A stretch of 64,000 bases of DNA from Paguma larvata (Eukaryota > Chordata > Mammalia > Carnivora > Viverridae). The notes beneath the pieces are model-generated. The model worked only from the letters and a program-made list of their open reading frames with translations. It did not search any database and was not told where the DNA came from. The stretch is from NCBI GenBank assembly GCA_030068075.1, contig CM057826.1:95283804-95347803 (forward strand). Reading direction: 5' to 3'. The position numbers were made by a program, and so were the translations under genes. Positions 37,001-48,900 of this stretch are shown piece after piece (the first letter of the stretch is position 1; every line of letters begins with the position of its first letter).

Positions 37001-40000
37001 CTGTGTATACCTTCATCAGTCAGTGGATGTTTGGTCTCTTTCCATCATTCGGCTGTTGTTGATAGTGCTGCTATAAACATTGAGGTGCATGTGCCTCTTT
37101 GAATCAGCATTTCTGTATCCTTGGCTAAATACCTAGCAGTACACTTGCTGTGTCATAGGGTAGTTTTATTTTTAATTTTTTGAAGAACCCCCATACTGTT
37201 TTCCAGAGCGGCTGCACCAGTTTGCATTCCCACCAGCAGTGCAAGAGGGTTCCCCCGTTTCCACATCCTCGCCAACATCTCTAGTTTCCTGAGTTGTTAA
37301 TTTTAGCCATTTTGACAGGTGTGAGGTGGTATCTCATTGTGTTTTTCGTATGCATTTCCCTGGTGATGAGTGATGTTGAGCATATTTTTCATGTATTGGT
37401 TGGCCATCTGGATGTCTTCTTTGGAGAAGTGCCTGTTGATGTCTTTTGCCCGTTTCGTCAGTGGATTATTTGTTTTTTGGGTGTTGAGTTTGATAAGTTC
37501 TTTATAGATTTTGGATACTAACTTTGTATCCAGTATGTCACTTGCAAATATCTTCTCTCATTCCATAGGTTACCTTTTATTTCTTTTGTTTCCTTGGCTG
37601 TGCAGAAGCTTTTTATCTTGATGAGGTCCCAGTAGTTCATTTTTGCTTTAGTTTTCCTTGCTTCTGGAGATATGTCTAGTAAGAAGTTTCTGTGGACGAA
37701 TGAAAGAGGAGAGAGTGCAACCAACACTGCAGAAAAACAAATAATAATAGAATAATAAAAGCAGTTATATGCCAACAATTTGGGCAATCTTTGAACAGAC
37801 CCAATAAAAAAATTGAATCAGTAATCAAAAATTTCCCAACAAACCAGAGTCTAGAGCTGGATGGCTTCCCAGGGGAGTTCTACCAAACATTCAAAGAAGA
37901 GTTAATACTTATTCTTTTGAAGCTGTTCCAGAAAATAGAAATGGCAGGAAAACTTCCAAACTCATTCTTTGGGGCCAGCATTATCTTGATCCCAAAACCA
38001 AAGACACCACTACAAAGGAGAATTACAGACCAATTTCCGTGATGAACATGGATGCACAAATTCTCAACAAAATACTAGCAAATCAAATCTAACAATACAT
38101 TAAAAGAATTATTCATCACAGTGCAGTGGAATTTATTCTTGGGCTGTAGGACTTGTTCAATATCTGCACATCTACCAATGTGATACACCATGTTAATAAA
38201 AGAAATGATAAGTACCAAATGATCCTCTCCATAGATTCAGGAAAAGCATTTAACAAATTATAGAATCCTTTCTTGATAAAACCTAATAAACCAGGGTCAG
38301 AAGGAACATACCTCAAGATCATAAAGACTATATACAAAAGACCCATCGCTAATATCCTCCTCAGTAGGGAAAAACTGAGAGCTTTTCACCTAAGGTTGGG
38401 AACGTGACAGAGATGTTTACTCTCACCATTGTTTTTCAACCTAGTCCTGGAAATCCTAGCCTTAGCAATGCAACAAAAATAAATAAAAGGCATCAAAATT
38501 GGCAAGGAAGAAGTCAAACCTTTCACTCTTCTAGATGACATGATACTCTACATGGAAAACCTGAAGAACCCTACCAAAAGACTGCTAGAACCGACCCATG
38601 AATTTAGCAAAGTTGCAGGATATAAAATCAATGTACAGAAATCAGTTGCATTTCTGTACACCAATAATGAAGCAGCAGAAAGAGAAATCAAGAAATCCAT
38701 CCCAATTATAATGGCACCAAAAACCATAAGATACCTAGGAATAAACCTAACCAAAGAGGTAAAAGATTTTTATGTTGAAAACTATAGAAAGCTCATGAAA
38801 GAAATAGAAGAAGACCCAAAGAAATGGAAAAACATTCCAGGCTCATGGATTGGAAGAACAAATATTTTTAAAGTGGCTCTTCTACCCAAAGCAGTTTACT
38901 CATTCAGTGCAATCCCTATCAAAATAACACCAGCATTCTTCACAGAGCTAGAACAAACAATTCTGAAACCAGAAAAGACCCCAAATAGCCCAAGTGATGT
39001 TGAAAAAGAAAACCAAAGCTAGAGGCATTATAAATCTGGACTTCAAAATGTATTACAAAGCTGTAGTCATCAAGACAGTATGGTACTGCCACAAAAACAG
39101 ACACATAGATCAGTGGAACAGGATAGACAACCCAGAAATGGACCCACAAACATATGGCCAACTAATCTTTGACAAAGCAGGAAGGGATATGCAATGGGAA
39201 AAAAAAAAAAAAACAAAAAAAACCCAGTTTCTTTAGCAAATGGTGGTGGGAAAATTGGACAGCGACATATAGAAGAATGAACCTGGACCACTTTCGCACA
39301 CCATACACAAAAATAAACTCAAAAGGAATGAAAGACCTAAATGTAAGGCAAGAGACCATCAAAATACTAGAGGAGAAAACAGGCAACAACTTTTTTGACC
39401 TTGGCTGTCGCAACTTCTTACTAGAAGCGCATCTTTTATCAGGATTTTTATTTTTGATCATGTTAAAATTTTCATAAATGAGCCTGCTATGTGATTTTCT
39501 TGAATTGCCTTGTTTTTAAGTGAGTTCAGCAGCTTTCTCTTCTTTCTGTTTTCCAAAACAATTGATATCTGGGATTCCTAGAAAATTCTCAATGTATTTT
39601 TCAGCTTGCAAGCAGTACTTTGAAAAGTATCCAGGAGATCATGAACTCCTTTGGGAAGTTGAAGGTGTTGGACACTGGTACCAGCGAATACCAGTCACTA
39701 GAGCATTACAGAGAGAAACGCTTAAAATGACAGGTAAGAATTACAGGTTTTCAGTTTGAACACATTCCCAGCTTAAAAACCAGTGCCTGTTGATGGTTGT
39801 GTCTTCTAGTCCAGAGTTACGGTGTATTATAATGGACCTCTCTAGTAACAGACCTCTTTTCTAAAGTTTGAATTTTTGTTAGGTATTAACATTTGAGTTA
39901 CTAATAATAAGAGGACCTAGAATAATAGCCCAGCAGAATCTAATACTCTGGTAGGAATTGTTGGGTAAGAAGTATACACAGACACTGAATCAGCATAGAA

Positions 40001-43000
40001 CAGGCATCAAGGGAACACAGGGTAGTTCCCAATCTCATGCATCTGTCCTTATAGTCACTAAATACAGATAGCTAATACTTATTGTAATTGCAAGGTTTCA
40101 TTATAAGGAGATTAGATGAAGGAGATACTCCACACCTAGATTTTCAACATTGTTCTGTTCAGGATGCTATTCAGGGCTTTCCTGAAAATCAGTACAAACA
40201 GTGTAACCATTGAAAGCAAATACTGATTGGGTTACAATTTTTAAAATTCTTCTGTACACAGCAGTTTCTCAAAATGAAGCTAAAAGACCTGTGTCTGGAG
40301 AATATGGTCTTGCATCTGTTCCAGAATATGAAGCAGAAACTGAAGACAATCAGTCTAGTGAGATGCAGCCAACTGTAGGTACACTGTATGTTAATTGTAG
40401 GAAATGCTTTCTCTGTTTCTTTAAACTTGATTCAGCTAATATTTAATTTTGTAAACGTTACAGTTCATTCACCAAACTTAGTAATTTTTACTGTGCTAGT
40501 TTTCTTGGTATTTCCTGGTAATTGGTTACTAGGGACTTAATTTTCCTTGAAAAATAATTTGGAACGCACAATAATACAAATGAAAAAATCTGTAATTCCA
40601 CTATCCTAGATACGGCAGCTGTGAACATTTTTATATTTATTTGTATTTCATATGTATTATAAAACATGTATCTGTGTACATTCGTGTTTTCTGTTGTGCT
40701 GCATCTGTTTTTCTCCATTAACATAATATTGCAAGCATTTCCTATGGCATTACTGTTTAAAACATGATTTTCAAGTAGCAGCATGCTATTATATGGAAAT
40801 ATTATTGTTTATTTCTTTGACATATTATACTTAAGTTTTTTACGTACGTAGGGGGCCCAGCAGTTAACATATTTATACATGCATCTTTTGCCTATGTAAT
40901 GCTTTCCTCGCACAGATAAATTTTTAGAAGTGATACTAGTAAGTAGGTCACTTCTAGTAAGTAGAAGTTATTGTGGGAAGTTTGAGGCTATATACGCTAG
41001 GTCTTGGTGGAATGTAGTGCACTTTGCAAATACTAGGTAACCTTTCAGGGACACATGCTCTGGGGATTTATTTGTGCCCCATTTTCCTGCCTTCATTAGC
41101 ATGAGTGTTGACTGAACATTTTTGAAACATTTTTTGTTGTCGTTTGTATACTTATTTTGAGAAAGAGAGAGAGTGCACGCGGGGAGGGACAGAGAGAGGG
41201 AGAGAATCCCAAACAGGCTTCATGCTGTCAGCGCAGAGCCTGGCACGGGCTCAACCTCACAAACCACGAGATATGACCTGAGCCGAGATGGAGAGTTGGA
41301 CGCTGGCTGAGCCACCCAGCTGCCCCGAGACATTTTTAAGGATAACGTAAATACTATTACATATAAGGACCTGTTTTTAATTTTTCTACGTTTGGAACTT
41401 CAAACTTCATGATAGGCTTGGGTTCGACTATATTGTGGCCCAGATTCCTCAGATACACTCAGATTTATGTAGTATTGGTCAGACATAAAACAGTGAATGC
41501 AGAAAAAACCTACTCTCCCTATACATGTAGTGAGAACAATGATTTACTTTAATAATACGCCAAATACTTTTAAATGAGAATATATATTAAACCATATCAT
41601 AAGGTTGGCAGCGTAAATAGGATTTTCTTTCATTTTAGAAATTCTTATTCAGATTAAGATTTTAATTAGTTCAAGGTAAATATTTCTCCCATTAAACTAT
41701 TTTTAATCTTTTTATCAGTAACCACATGGGGAAGTGGTCTTGTTTATTTTAACTACATTTTTAAAGCCTTTTGGAGGTATAATTGATGAAAATTGTACAT
41801 ATTTTGACAAATTGTACACTTAATGTTTTGATATACACTGTCAAGCGATCAACACATGATTTATTCTTTAGGTGGTGATGGTATTTCTACTTGCTTTTTC
41901 CTATTTTGGGACATAAAACGTTACGTGTATTTGTCTTAATCTTTTCTATCTTTTACTTATTGATCTTTATTTATGTCTTAACTTTGTCTAGTTGAACTGC
42001 AGGTTTCTTGAAGACCGGGTTTTTGTCTAGTCATCCGTCACAGTTTACCCTTGTTTGTGTCCTATCAATAGACCTTAAGGTCTCTGTGTCTACTATGTTG
42101 TAGGGTTTCAGTAAATGTGTGATGAAGAATGGGATAGTAGTTGGTATAATAAAGTAGATGCTGTGGCAAGCACTGGATGTACAAAAATATGGTTCTTGCA
42201 AGCATGGGAGAAGTAGATGGTCGTTATTGGAAACAAATAAATAAACTACAGGATTATAATTGCCTTAACAGAGCATGTAACAAGTGATTGACGATACCTA
42301 GCAGAGGGGACTAATTCTGCCCAAGGAGTAGCATAGGGAAAGTAGCAATCAAGCTGACTTGCAAAGGGTGGGTGGGAGTTTTGTGACAAAGGTTAGAGCA
42401 TTCTAAAAGCTAGCGTGTAAAAAAGAGAGGTGTGAAAGGAAATGACATATTTGGTATGTAAGAGGTATTCGGTTTTGAAGAGGCTGAGAGTTTGTATTCT
42501 AGGCAGTGATAAACCATTGAAGTTTTTTGGTTTTTGTTTTTCAAGCAAAAGAGTGGCACAGTTTGTGACTTGGAAGCATTTCTGTCATCAGGTTGGAGGG
42601 AATTACAGAGTGTGTGGTTAGAACAAGAGATACCAGGGATGAGGCTATTGGAATAGTTCACTTTAAAGATGATAAAGGCATGAACTAAAGCTTTGGTAAT
42701 ACAAAGGAGGGGACAGTTTTGAGAGATTTGTCAGAATTGGTAGGCTTTGTGGTTTGCTGAATAAGGGTTATGAAGTCACTACCATCTTACAGGTTTTTGG
42801 CTAGAATGGCTGATAGAATTGTTATTGCCATTAGCCAAGATAGAGAATAATATTGGGAAAAGATAAGAGTTCAATTTGGACAAGTTGGTTATGAAATTGG
42901 AGCCATCTGTATTTCATTGAAAGAGAATTTTGAAATCAGGGAAGAGTTGGGGAGATTAAATTATATGTTTGGATTCATCAGCAAATAGGTACTGAAGTAA

Positions 43001-45876
43001 AGGTAGTAGATAAAATTACGCAGGGAGAGCATGTGGACAGAGAAGAAAAGGTAGTTGAGGACAGAACACCAGGAAACTCCAGTGTGTCGCAATGACAACA
43101 TATTAGATGACTTGGTAAGTGCTCATCATCTTGATAACCTAAGCCTATAACATAGCCTTTTAATTTCTTAAGTAAGTATCCTTAATTGATGAATAGTGAG
43201 TACAAAAAGTGCTATTTGAAAAACGTTTCAAAAGGTTTTCTTTGACCCTGAATGAACTAGATTCATAGGGAGAAAAAATGATCTAAAAGTTTTGTCTTTA
43301 ATCTATCTCTGTTTTAGATCGACTCTCTAAAAGATGCCTTTGCAAGTACTTCTGAAGGTAAGAAATTTAGCTGATCTACCAGTATGTGAGACACTAGAAT
43401 TTAGGGGTGGGAGATGTCAAGTTATTGTTAAGTTAGCCTACATACAGTGTAGTCTTGGCTTCAGGAGCAGATTGCCATGATTCATCACTTACATACAGTA
43501 TCCAGTGATCATCCCAACAGGTGCCCTCCTCAGTGACCATTCCCCATTTTCTCCACTCCTCCAACCCCCTACCCCTCCCTCAGTTGTTCTCCATATTTAA
43601 GAGTCTCTTATGGTTTGCCTCTCTCTCTGTTGGTATCTTATTTTCCCTTGTCTTCCCTTATGGTCATCTGTTAAATTTAGAGCTGAGTTCTAATGCCACC
43701 AGTACCACTGGTCTTGTTGTATGAACAAAGCAAGCTGTCACACCTCTCTTTTCCTCATTTTCTTATCAGTACAATAGGGTGAGTGATGTCTACCTTGTTT
43801 ATTTCCCAAGATTATTGGGAGAGATAAAAAGTGAAAATGCAAAATACATCGCACAGCTCAGTGCAGTATGGAAATGTGAGGAGTGAATAATGCAAAGTTA
43901 TTTCATAATTTATAAAAAGACATTGACATTGTTTCTTAGCCTGATATAAAGGAGAGAAAGAAATGTGTACTGGGGGGCATATATGTAAGCTAGCATGGTT
44001 TTTAAATTTGTGTGTAGTGTGACAGGTAATCCTTTCAAGACTTAATGAATTAATTGTAGGTTTGCTGTTTTTTCTCAGGTCATGAAAAAACACCAGTTTC
44101 TACTCGTACTCGAAGTAGTAGTCATCTAAAGCGGCCGAAGATTGGAAAGCGGTTTCAGGATTCTGAATTTAGTAGTTCACAGGGAGAAGAGGAAAAGACT
44201 CCCCAGACTTCACCTACAGCTTCAGTAAACAAGTAAAGTATTATTTATTTTACTGTTATTATTTTGTTATTCTTATTGTCATTATTAGTATTTAGTTTTG
44301 AAGGTGGAACCTGTTAGTACATTGTCTGTGTACAGATAACCTTGGTGTAAGAGTCTGTATTTGACTTCTGCAGGATTACTGATTACAGTTACCAGTGGTA
44401 AGTGTCACTTAGACATGTTACAGTGAGAAGTTGATAGTAAGAGAGTAAAATAAGCCCACAATGTAATCTCTTTTTTGAAAATGCAAGAGAATTTTCTAGT
44501 GATTATATTATCCCAAATGAGTCATTATCACTATCTTTTTTTTTTTTTAATTTTTTTTTCTTAATGTTTTTATTTATTTTTGAGAGACATAGAGACAGAG
44601 TGTGAGCAGGAGAAGGGCAGAGAGAGGGGGAGACACAGAATCCGAAGCAGGCTCCAGGCTCCGAACCATCAGCACAGAGCCCGACGCGGGGCTCGAACTC
44701 ACAGATCGTGAGATATGACCTGAGCCGAAGTTGGCCACTTAACCGACTGAGCCACCCAGGCGCCCCTATCACTATCTTTTGACAGTAGCTGTAGTTTTTT
44801 TGGTTTTGTTTTTTTGTTTTGTTTTGGTTTTGGTTTTTAAAGTAGGCTCCACACCCAGTATGGAGCCCAACACGGAGTTCGAACTCAAGATGCTGAGATC
44901 AAGAGTTGGACGTTTAACCAGCTGACCCACCCAGGTGCCCCAATAGCTGTAGTTTTTAGTAATGCTGAGGTTTAGTCAGTTTTTTAAAAACGTTAGGTAT
45001 TATTTTATAACTGATGTATTTTACTGGGTTATTGAATATAACACAAGTTCAGTCAGCCCCTCTAGGAACTTAATGGCCTGCTGAATCAACAGAACCTTCT
45101 GGTCAAAATTTTATCCTATCTTCCTTGGAATCATAAAGAAAGCAGGATTTCAAATTTTTAGTGAAACTAGACTTTTCTCTTAATAGTCCTACCCTCTATT
45201 CCTGAGTTAACTGTTCATAGTTTTGCCTTTTCATCTGTGAAATTATCGTACTCAAGTAGAAAATTCTGTAGCTATACTGATTGCATTATGTAAATAATTT
45301 TAAATTTGGATAATTGAATAATTATGTAAATGTTTTATTTTGGTGAAAAATTCATGTTAGAGGCATGTATAACTAAATATTTGAATCTAGTAACTTGTGA
45401 AAAGGTAAGAGGTTACATAATTACGGTTTTCTTACTGAGTAACATTTTGATACAACACTCTCTTTGAAGGGAAAATACCAGTGCATTTTATGTTTTTTAT
45501 TTTTTTATTTATTTTTAAAAAATTGACATCCAAGTTAGTTAGCATACAGTGCAGCAATGATTTCAAGAGTAGATTCCTCGTTCCCTTTAGCCATTTAGCT
45601 CATCCCGTCTCCTACAGGCCCTCCTGTAACCCTCTTTTTGTTCTTCATATTTAAGAGTCTCTTATGTTTTTGTCCCCCTCCCTGTTTTTATATTATTTTT
45701 GCTTCCCTTCCTTTATGTTCATCTCCTTTGTATCTTAAAGCCCTCATATGAGTGAAGTCGTAAGATACTTGTCTTTCTTTGACCGGCTAATTGCGCTTAG
45801 CATGATACCCTCTAGTTCCGTCCACGTAGTTAGAAATGGCAAGATTTCATTCTTTTTGATTGCCAAGTAATACTCC

Positions 45877-45918
<42 letters not shown>

Positions 45919-48900
45919 CATCTTTATCCATTCATCTGTTGATGGACATTTGAGTTGTTTCCATACATTGGCTATTGTTGATAGTGCTGGTATAAACATT
46001 CGATGCATGTGCCCCTTTGAAACAGCACACCTGTATCCCTTGGATAAATACCTCATAGTGCAGTTGCTGGGTACCAGTATGTTTTAAATTGAACATCCCA
46101 GAATAATTGTGAAATTTTTTTTAAAGATTTATTTATTTTTGAGACAGAGCATGAGTGGAGGAGGCAGAGAGAGAGGGAGACACAGAATATGAAGCAGGCT
46201 CCAGGCTCTGAGCTGACAGCCCAGAGCCCAGCGCAGGGCTCCAACCCATGGACTGCGAGATCATGACCTGAGCCGAAGTTGGACCCTTAACCGACTGAGC
46301 CACCCAGGCGCCCCTGTTTTTTTTTTAATATGCTAGTCAATTTTACTGATTTTAAAGATACTGCAATTTTTTTACACTTCGGTGATTTTTCAGCATTTTG
46401 CAGCCATTTGGCTTTGCAGCACAGCAGTTCATACATGATACTGTACAAAATTACCAGCAAGACTGGAATGATGTATTGATAGAAGGCATCATCTTGCTTA
46501 TTACATTACCAGAGACAGAAACACAGTAAAGGCCATCTTCACTGTACACAGCTTAAAGGGCAAAGGGGAGGAGGAGTGTGTTGAGCAGCCAGCCATCCCT
46601 GTACTGAAGAGGGGCAGGGAGAAAAATCTTAGATACGGAGCTACTAAATGTAGCCTAATATTCAAGATCGTAGCATTTAGAGTTCTGATTTTTATTAGTT
46701 TATAATTAAATGATTCCCTTCTGAAATATACTTGTAGTCTTGTTAAGGTTTATGTGTACACACGCTGATCACAGCAAGCAGATAAAATGCCTTCCTCATT
46801 TCACAGACTATACTGGAAAAAGAGATGAAAGATTTTTTCCCCTTGTTGCCTCTTGTTGCAGATGTCATGTTCACCAATTCAGAATACCCAGGAGTGCATT
46901 TTGATGAATGCGTAGCAAGTTCCTGTTGGGTTGTATTTTTAGGGAGAACTAAGAAAAAAGGCAAGATTCTCCAGTTGCACAAATTGCACTGTTTGTGTTT
47001 CCAGCATTAGCAGGCAGAAACAGTAACACTTAAACAAAACGGGCAGCAGGGATTCTTTTTTTACCTCAGAGGACCTGAGTTGAGTTGGGCATATCCTTTT
47101 AAGTTCATTTTATTGTGGCTAATTTAAGATGTGGTCATATCTCAGTCCTTGATTCTCCAAGTCTAGATTTAGAAATTAACAGTGTGAAACCTGTTGTGAC
47201 ATTGGAGAAATAATGTCCGCCTCAATTTAACTCATAACCGAAAGATGCTTTCCACATCAAAGAAATGACCAAAAAGGCTGTGTCACATTCCAAAACCAAA
47301 TGAAGAAAATGAACAAGAGTGCAAACACGATGAATAACGTACCCCCTGCTAAGCCTGCCGGCGGTGGAGCCGCAGCGACGCTGTCCTGTGAAGCGGCCTT
47401 CCCCCTGCTCGGTTCCTCTTCCAGAGCCAGGTTTCTATGCCACGCCACCTCTTGGAGGAGGTCCTCTTCCATCCTGGTCACGCATCTTTCCACCGCCCAC
47501 CATTCCACGTGGAGTCCAGGACCCCGATCATGGCACTCCATGTGCCTGCCGTCACCACCACCACCTCTGCTCTCTTGCTCTCTTGCTCTCTCGCACTCTT
47601 GTTTTTTCCTCTTCCACATTAAACATACTTCCCCTCGAAACCTAATTAGTTTTGCAGTTAAGATTCTCCGAACTGGTTCCGAGTCATCAAAACCCACAAA
47701 GTTTGGAAGCTTTCCCCCAACACCCTTGCTACTGATGTGAAGTTTCACACTTTCCAAAGCTCATGGAGAACTTTCTGTTCGTTTTCATCAATATCATGTG
47801 GGAAGTTACAACAAAAAGTTGATGACTGTCTGGATAGTGAATTATTCTATGGTTGTCAGATTCATTCTGTCCAGGATCTCTTCTGCCTGGTCTGGGTCCT
47901 CGAGGAGGGAAGCCAGGTTGTTCCATAGGTCGTTGTCGATGCACACGAGGTGGCTGAGTCTGAACTTCTGGTTTAGCTTTGGTGGCTTTGGTGGTTTCTC
48001 TGTGGCAGAGAAACAGTTTCATCAAGAGGAGAAGTAGACTTCTCTAATTCTTCAAAGTTCTTCTCCACTTGTGACTTTAGTTCTTCAGTCTTTGTTTCAG
48101 ATTCTGGCTCAGGTGCAGGTTCCTGACAGGACTCTTTCGTCTGTGCCTTTAGCCGGGCTGAGTTTCATAGTTACTGCTATCAGCATTTTCTTGCTGGGTT
48201 CTGGGGATGGTTGCCTTTCTTCTTGTTCCTCTTCTATCTCCCCTTCTGATTCTCCATCTTCTACTCCATCTCAAGGTTGCATGAGCATCCACGTGACGAA
48301 TTTTAGTATGACATTCACTGAAGTTCAGAGATAATAACTTTGTGGTGTATATCATTTTGGCTATAAGCAGCCACCTGGGGTTTCCACTAGCATCTACTCC
48401 ATCCTGAACATAGTAAGAATTCCTTCTACAAAACCTGTGTAAATATTTTGGAGCCTTATTCAGTGAAGTATAATATTACCTCACAGACTTCCATCCTGTA
48501 AGTAGCAGACTGGGCTTCTCCATAACCATTTCTTTGCTGCACAGTGGCAAATGCTCCAACCAGCAGTGGTGGTGGGTACGTTGCGTGGAGGTCAACAGGA
48601 GAGCTGCCAAGGACCAACTGCAGTGGATTCTTTTTGCTCGCTGCACCCTCCCTCCTACAAACCTGAAGCCTCAGAAGCCAGAGAACTAGAGCTCATTTGC
48701 CTTACAACCATCTCTTCCTGGCCGAATTTTGTTTTTCATAAATAGAACAGTAATAGTAGGACTAAACAAAGAATACAACTTCATCTTTGTCCTTGAAGAA
48801 CTGACTGCCTAGTGGTTTCTAATACACATTATCTGTACCTGTGACACAGGTTAAGAACACTACCAGGTGGATTATGATGGTATAATAATGGAATTACAAA

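Larger units (their letters stand above)
29211..39604 (+). other. FAM169A 10.4 kb intron after coding exon 5
   Basis: Old - strand L1 (29.4-29.9 kb) with a 5S rRNA fragment in it, a MER-type element near 30.7 kb, a sense L1 (31.1-33.2 kb), unrecognised AT-rich DNA (33.25-34.18 kb), SINEs and old L1 (34.2-36.05 kb), and the twin-primed L1 (36.5-39.4 kb). Confidence 0.6.
40375..43317 (+). other. FAM169A intron after coding exon 7
   Basis: Contains a SINE at 41.13-41.33 kb, a probable L1 scrap near 41.76-41.87 kb and an old repeat at 42.1-43.1 kb; the remainder is AT-rich and unrecognised. Confidence 0.55.

Noticed and set aside
38540..39022. 160-codon ORF resembling reverse transcriptase
   Set aside because: It is part of the twin-primed L1; the catalytic box is altered and stops surround it, so it is not a gene.
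47257..47757. 166-codon open frame on - (and a 146-codon frame on +)
   Set aside because: Both lie in the G3BP2 pseudogene; the - frame is the decayed RRM/RGG part and the + frame its shadow.
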